Assembly: GCA_916613615.1 (NCBI GenBank)
Contig: OU744725.1
Span: 64,984,575-65,048,574 of the forward strand
Length of the DNA: 64,000 nt
Source: Steromphala cineraria
Lineage: Eukaryota; Mollusca; Gastropoda; Trochida; Trochidae
Direction: 5' to 3'
Part shown: positions 58,075 to 64,000 of the stretch, piece by piece
How positions within the stretch are numbered: the stretch's first letter is position 1
Layout of the letters: the number at the start of each line of letters is the position of its first letter
Translations under genes and position numbers: made by a program
The notes under the pieces: generated by a model
The model's input: only the letters and a program-made list of their open reading frames with translations
What the model was told of the DNA's origin: nothing
Databases searched by the model: none

Positions 58075-61000
58075 ATGGCCGAGTTCAATGTGAAATTTGT
58101 TGGGCAAAAACTCAGCAAAGTTCGATGGAGACCAACGCAAGCCAAGTCAATCATCCAGTCGGATGTGTTTGCTACAGGCAGTTGGGATGATGAAGTAAGT
58201 CTATCTCAACTTTTATAGCGATTTGTTCGATATGACAGTGTTCTGTATTAATTTTGTTTTTAAAGACAAATGACAATGTGGCATTAGATCTATCATTCTA
58301 TGCACACCTTAGACCCTGTTATTAAAAACATTGTTATCCAAATCTGTGATTTATGTCAATATTTTACTTTCTTTTTATTAGAAAATTTGAAAAAGGTCAA
58401 TTTTGTACGAGTCAGTTGAAAATCAAACTAGGTTTTCTCTGGGGGGGGGGGGCCCTAATTAGCCTTCATCTGCAAATTATGACAACAAAAAAGTTTGTTT
58501 GTAAGAAAATAAGGTAAAATCCTTCTTTGCAAAATCTGGTCAGAAAGTGCTACAGATAAAATAGCTAAATTGCGCTATCATCACACTATAGTATATAGGG
58601 ATGTCATGATACAGTTATGATATGATACAAATCACAATATATTTAGGTCACAGTATATGATACACTATTCTGAATTCAAGCAAGCACACCTTGACATGTG
58701 GAAGATATACTTATTGATATAATTCTCCCGGATATGTAAGACATATAATGTGCTGCATAAAATGAAACAAATCTTACAATTTATATATATACTATATTTT
58801 GCATGTTCACTCACTAATTTACTCTTCAGGAAAATAAGATACGTTTATGGAGTCTGGAGCAGGTGAACGTAGAAGAGCGAGAGAATGCTGGAAGTATTCT
58901 CGACAGTGAACCACGAGAACTGTGTTCAGTCAACCTCATCGGAGATGTCACTGACCTCAATGTGAATATTCTCACTTCATGTATAATTCAATATACTAAA
59001 GTTGTGACTTATCATGTAGAGTTGTGACGATACAGTCATGTCTCAATGTGCTACTGACAAGTTATTAATAGGCAACCTAACGAAATCATGTCAGTTAAAA
59101 ATGACTTGTTTAACTTTCAAATAAAGAATTAACAACTATCTTTATCAATAAATCATTAATGTACATACTGTAAATCATATTCTGATACTTATGCTGTATA
59201 TAACTTTAAAATATGTAAAACAAATACTAACCATTTAAATGAAATAAAAACGTTGCTCTATCTGCCAATTTTATATTAGAAGTGAGATTGTATCCTCATG
59301 ATTTTACATGATTATGTATTTCTCTGGCTAAAAACATTATCTGCTGTAGAGAACTACTTTCTTGTTAACATTCCCATCCAAGTAAACTTGCAAACCAAGC
59401 CTAACACTAATGTATAGTTTTTGTACAATTACATGTTCGATTACCCTCGTGTTTACAACATGTACAGTAAATGCAGAGATGATTTTTTGAAACACTTTGT
59501 GTGTGTCTCCTGAAAGTTTCAATATATTTGATTTATCCTAATCATTCACGAACTGTTGGTAGCCATTTTTCTGTGAACATGGAATATGTAATTGATGTGT
59601 TTTCTAATCTTGAATTATTTTTCAGTTTGTTTCTCAAGACCATCTTGTTGCATCATCATCGACAGGAACCGTGACTGTTTATCGTCATCATCACAACTCC
59701 CAGGTATTTTCATCTTACAAATACCATATTTCTTCTAATAGGAGCCCGGGGCCCTTACCAACATTTAAGGTGCCTTTACCCAGTGTCTAAAAAATTGCCC
59801 GTCCGCCAGTCCTTTAAAAAAAAATTTCTTTATTTTCCCCTAAGGAATTGACTAATCAATTTTTAGGACAGGCTAGGTTTCCGATCTATTTTATACACTG
59901 CTTTACCCCCCTGGCTGCTATTAGAGGAAATATGATAGTTCCGAACCAGTGTTTCCGTTATCCGGTATGTATCGGCTTTTGGCCGGTAAAAAAAAAATCA
60001 ATATCCGGTATTTATAAAGACTGCCGGCCAAGATGACCGGCAAATATTTAGAACAGTAACTTGATTATTTACCTTTATATGTCATTAAAAATATTTTCCA
60101 AGCATCGTGTTTGTGTTTTACTTGATAAGGGCAACATAGGGTTTTGGGTCACTTTGAAGATTTAGATTTGTTGTCCAGGGACCGCTTTGATAATCTAATA
60201 AATGATCTCATAAACATGTACTAAAAGAAAAAAATTCATTTAGCTGTGTAAAAATTTACAAATGTGACAAATAAAGCATTATAATTCTAATCACTGTTTT
60301 ACAAAATGGTGTATTTGTTTCAGACACTTAGTGTATCACGGAGCTGGGATCAACTTCACCACACTTCCAACGGAGGCTGCTCCTGTACGACTCTCGCTAC
60401 CAAGGGAGACGACTCTGTAGTGTCCGGGGGAGAGGACGGCCGATTAGTTGTCCTGAATGTTGGCAGACAACAACCAGACAGAGTTATAGGTTTGCGATTC
60501 TTTGCCCATCTTTACGAAGTTATCATATGTCATGGAGGTATCCTTAGTGCAATGTTGAATCGTTGAAGTTACAAGTATTCTTAGTTAATGGAGGTTGATA
60601 TAACAATCCAAGCACCTCTGGTGGCTAAAAATAGATTTGAGAAAGTGGGTCTTCAACTTTGTACATGTGCGGAATTCTATGCATCAAACAAAAGGAATGC
60701 TTTGTGACTGAGTGATATTCCTTTTACTAAGAAAAGCAATTCAACTATTTTTCATAATGAATCAGTTATTAACTTCAGATTGAATTGATCCAATGTTTTG
60801 TTGATTTTGGACATGTGATCGTCCCCTCGGTGTTGCCTCAGTGAACGTTGGATCAACCTCAATTATTATGTAGTATATTTGTACCTAGTTTGCATCCCCC
60901 GAAAGTCTTATGAGATTTTGCTGTAAATAAACAGCTTTAATATACACTAAATTACTCAATACTCACCGCGAGGTTGTCATTATGCAAACTAAGAGGACAG

Positions 61001-63677
61001 CAAGGTTGTGGGTAAACAATGAGGAATACAGCAATTTATGCATTTATTCCTTTTAGTTTCTGTTATTATTATCTCATTATCATACCCAAATGTAGAAACT
61101 GCTGTACCCACTTTTCTTAATATATCCTTTAAAAAGAGATTATTTCACGACAAGTGGGAAAATAGCTTGGCATGTACTCATTTCCAACAAATTCTTGAAA
61201 TAATGGTCATAAGGCCTTATTAAAACAAATTTTTTGAAAATCTTATACAAATTTGCATTTAAAGTAGGAAAATGTTGCGTTTTCTTTCCCAGACTCTGCA
61301 GACAGCTGTACCATCAATGCGGCCATCTTTCTGAAGCAGCTGGAGGTCCTCACAGTGAACTCATTCGGCCAGCTCAAGATCTTTGATCTACGACAGAGAG
61401 GAGAGGAGGCCGCACAAACATACAATGTGTAAGTTAGAACCCTAAGGAAATTTTGAAAATGTGAACATCCAGAGGGTTAATATGGATCTGTGGCAGTATG
61501 CACCTCTCTGAGACACACTGCTTCTAAAGCTGGATGGATTTTTATTTAGGTCTGGTTGGTGAGACTGTAAATTGGTTGATTACTGAGTGTTTCAATTTAA
61601 ATTCTGCTGTAGATATGTCATGGTACCTTGCATCTAAGTGATCGAAGTTTTCATATTAAAAATATGCTTTCAACTTTTTGTTTTGTTAGGAAATAAACTT
61701 GTCTGACTCTGGTAATGTTATCCTGCAAAGGGAGGCAACTCATGCACATTTGATCCCTTCAGAAGAATATAATTGTGTTCACAGCACGGAGGAGCACACA
61801 TCGCTGCAGTGCGTGGCTAAACACCCAGGTCAACCGCACATCGTGGCTACCGGGGGGCAGGACGGCATGCTGACAATCTGGGACCTGAGACAGGACCGCT
61901 TCCCCATGACTCTACTGGAGGCTCACAGTGCTACCAGTAGGTATAGGGTTTCACAGAGCACCGGAGACATTTAGGAAAACAACAATTAGGGCATCTATGG
62001 GTAAAAAAGTTTATGATACTCATCATCAGTATTCCAGTACCCCTGATCTCTTGTTTGGAGAAATTTTGTCGTATACATAGAATTTAAAGGACATTCATAC
62101 AATATCCTCTATTTATGTCCTTCAACGGAAGTCAAATCGGGTAACATAATTTTCATATGATGCCCTAGGGTAAAATCTCACCTGTTCATTGCGAAGTCAT
62201 GTTTTGGACATACAGGATACTAAATGTAGTTTTCCAAATACCAGGTTTATTTCATTGAGGTCACTGATAAAGTATATATTTCATGACTGGAGCTATATAT
62301 AAGTGTACTCCACTCATATAATGCCTTCTATTCAACTGGAGTGTAGAAGGCTGATATATAAGTGTAGGAGGCTGATATAAAAGTGTAGGAGGCTGATATA
62401 TGAGTGTAGGAGGCTGATATAAAAGTGTAGGAGGCTGATATATAAGTGTAGGAGGCTGATATAAAAGTGTAGGAGGCTGATATATAAGTGTGTAGGAGGC
62501 TGATATATAAGTGTGTAGGAGGCTGATATATAAGTGTGTAGGAGGCTGATATATAAGTGTAGGAGGCTGATATATAAGTGTAGGAGGCTGATATATAAGT
62601 GTATCCACTCATATAACACCCTCTATTCAACTGTAGCCATATATAAGTTTAGGAGGCTGATATATATATAAGTGTAGGAGGCTGATATATAAGTGTAGGA
62701 GGCTGATATATTAGTGTAGGAGGCTGATATATAAGTGTAGGAGGCTGATATATTAGTGTAGGAGGCTGATATATAAGTGTAGGAGGCTGATATATTAGTG
62801 TAGGAGGCTGATATATTAGTGTAGCAGGCTGATATATAAGTGTGGGAGGCTGATATATAAGTGTGGGAGGCTGATATATAAGTGTAGGAGGCTGATATAA
62901 AAGTGTAGGAGGCTGATATATAAGTGTGGGAGGCTGATATTTAAGTGTGGGAGGCTGATATATATAAATGTAGGAGGCTGATATAAAAGTGTAGGAGACT
63001 GATATAAAAAGTGTAGGAGGCTGATATATAAGTGTAGGAGGCTGATATATAAGTGTAGGAGGCTGATATATAAGTGTAGCAGGCTGATATATAAGTGTAG
63101 CAGGCTGATATATAAGTGTGGGAGGCTGATATATAAGTGTAGGAGGCTGATATAAAAGTGTAGGAGGCTGATATATAAGTGTAGGAGGCTGATATAAAAG
63201 TGTAGGAGGCTGATATATAAGTGTGGGAGGCTGATATTTAAGTGTGGGAGGCTGATATATATAAATGTAGGAGGCTGATATAAAAGTGTAGGAGACTGAT
63301 ATAAAAAGTGTAGGAGGCTGATATATAAGTGTAGGAGGCTGATATATAAGTGTAGGAGGCTGATATATAAGTGTAGCAGGCTGATATATAAGTGTAGCAG
63401 GCTGATATATAAGTGTGGGAGGCTGATATATAAGTGTAGCAGGCTGATATATAAGTGTAGCAGGCTGATATATAAGTGTAGGAGGCTGATATTTTAGTGT
63501 AGGAGGCTGATATATAAGTGATAACCTAAGTGTACTCCACTCATGTTCCAGTGTGGGAGGTGAAGTTCCACCCCCATAACCCCGACCACCTCCTCACATG
63601 TTCCGACGACGGCTCCGTGTGGCACTGGGACGGTACCGGCATGAAGTCTTCAGGGGCCCCTCTCAGCTTCCCTACTG
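58075..63677 (+). CDS. NUP43: nucleoporin NUP43 (WD40 Y-complex subunit), 7 exons, 3' end outside the window
   Basis: Exons are 58075-58194, 58830-58961, 59626-59703, 60324-60489, 61293-61428, 61785-61936 and 63552-63677. All borders are GT/AG and all phases match (0, 0, 0, 1, 2, 1, and 1 out of the last). The protein starts MAEFNVKFVGQKLSKVRWRP, then FATGSWD-type ATGSWDDE, LVASSSTGTVTVY, SGGEDGRLVVL, SFGQLKIFDLR, HIVATGGQDGMLTIWDLR and MWEVKFHPHNPDHLLTCSDD. These match vertebrate NUP43 in order and spacing. About 303 of an expected ~380 residues are present; the C-terminal part lies beyond 64000. NUP43 is a seven-bladed WD40 propeller in the Nup107-160 ring of the nuclear pore and at kinetochores. 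Intron 6 (61937-63551) holds a large minisatellite next to the exon 7 acceptor. Confidence 0.96.
62301..63530. repeat. ~21-bp minisatellite in NUP43 intron 6, about 50 units
   Basis: The unit is gtgtaggaggctgatatataa, with variants in one or two bases (gtgtggg, gtgtagc, ataaaag) and in unit length (21-25). The segment at about 62870-63110 recurs at about 63110-63350 with the same order of variants, so a block of some 240 bases was duplicated. The flank aagtgtactccactcat occurs on both sides (62301 and 63528). The long minus-strand open frames over it (SASYTYI-like) come from the repeat. Confidence 0.97.
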
Positions 63678-64000
63678 GTGAGAGTCTTGGTTTTGTGCCT
63701 TGGGTTTCTGCAGTGCTTTTTGGAAATACAGTAATGGCACAGATTTGGAAGTGTGTAAAGATCAAAGTAGACCCATTCACAACGTTTATTTTTTGCTCAT
63801 TTAAGATAGTATAAGAATCACTTTCCACTTGACTCAATTCCTTATCATGGTGTGGTGGTTTGGGTGCTTCAGTTATCCTGAGAGCTAATCCAGCTATGTA
63901 GGGACTTCCAAACTGGACAGATAGAAACTAGACCAAGTTTGTCTGAATATAATATGATATCTTGATAATAATCTTTCTCTCACTATGCATTCCTTTCCGT

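Noticed and set aside
62261..62630. Three long minus-strand open frames with ISASYTY or YISLLH repeats
   Set aside because: They are translations of the 21-bp minisatellite (a multiple of three) and have no start context, domain or splice support.

Overview
This is an intron-rich, AT-rich animal nuclear window. It carries introns with GT/AG borders, many terminal-inverted-repeat (TIR) DNA transposons, tRNA-derived SINEs, decayed LINEs and the 'gggagataac' type of transposon end common in molluscs. A bivalve mollusc is the best guess. The species cannot be named from sequence alone, and nothing here looks bacterial or organellar.

Host genes, left to right: (1) on the minus strand, 1747-9840, the last four visible exons of a conserved protein of unknown function with GSFGGTY and DPYGWFQWYC motifs; (2) on the plus strand at 10212-10334, one exon coding the start of a CAMK-group (HUNK-like) Ser/Thr kinase, with no later exon recognised; (3) on the minus strand, 28920-39790, a complete three-exon cystatin A/B (stefin) gene; (4) on the plus strand, 43480-45021, a three-exon MADF-BESS regulator; (5) on the plus strand, 58075-63677 and running off the window, seven exons of the nucleoporin NUP43.

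Mobile DNA fills most of the remaining space and most introns. The main item is an 8076-bp two-gene transposon (30100-38175) inside cystatin intron 1. It has ~45-bp TIRs and a TA target duplication. Its plus-strand gene codes SAP, SWIM and YqaJ-type nuclease domains; its convergent minus-strand gene codes a THAP domain plus a DDE_Tnp_4 transposase. This matches the ISL2EU type of Harbinger-like element. Both genes are broken: one by a 2.1-kb insertion and an in-frame stop, the other by a nonsense codon and a frameshift. A relic of a second SAP protein of the same type lies at 53269-53962.

Other elements: a 4.5-kb element with AACGTCG/CAACGTTG arrays (3227-7726) lying 25 nt from a host splice acceptor; a 3050-bp element with ~250-bp TIRs and a 5-bp target duplication (16025-19074) nested in a GGGGCAAAGCGC-ended element (15742-20570); a decayed L1/Tx1-like LINE (22995-26640); a CR1-like LINE inserted into another LINE (55040-56440), all within an apparent 3.5-kb TIR unit that ends just upstream of NUP43; several MITE families; two copies of one SINE; a 100-bp satellite; a hairpin repeat family at four or more sites; and a ~21-bp minisatellite in NUP43 intron 6 that resembles the adjoining splice acceptor. 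No CRISPR array, operon, rRNA or real tRNA gene was seen.
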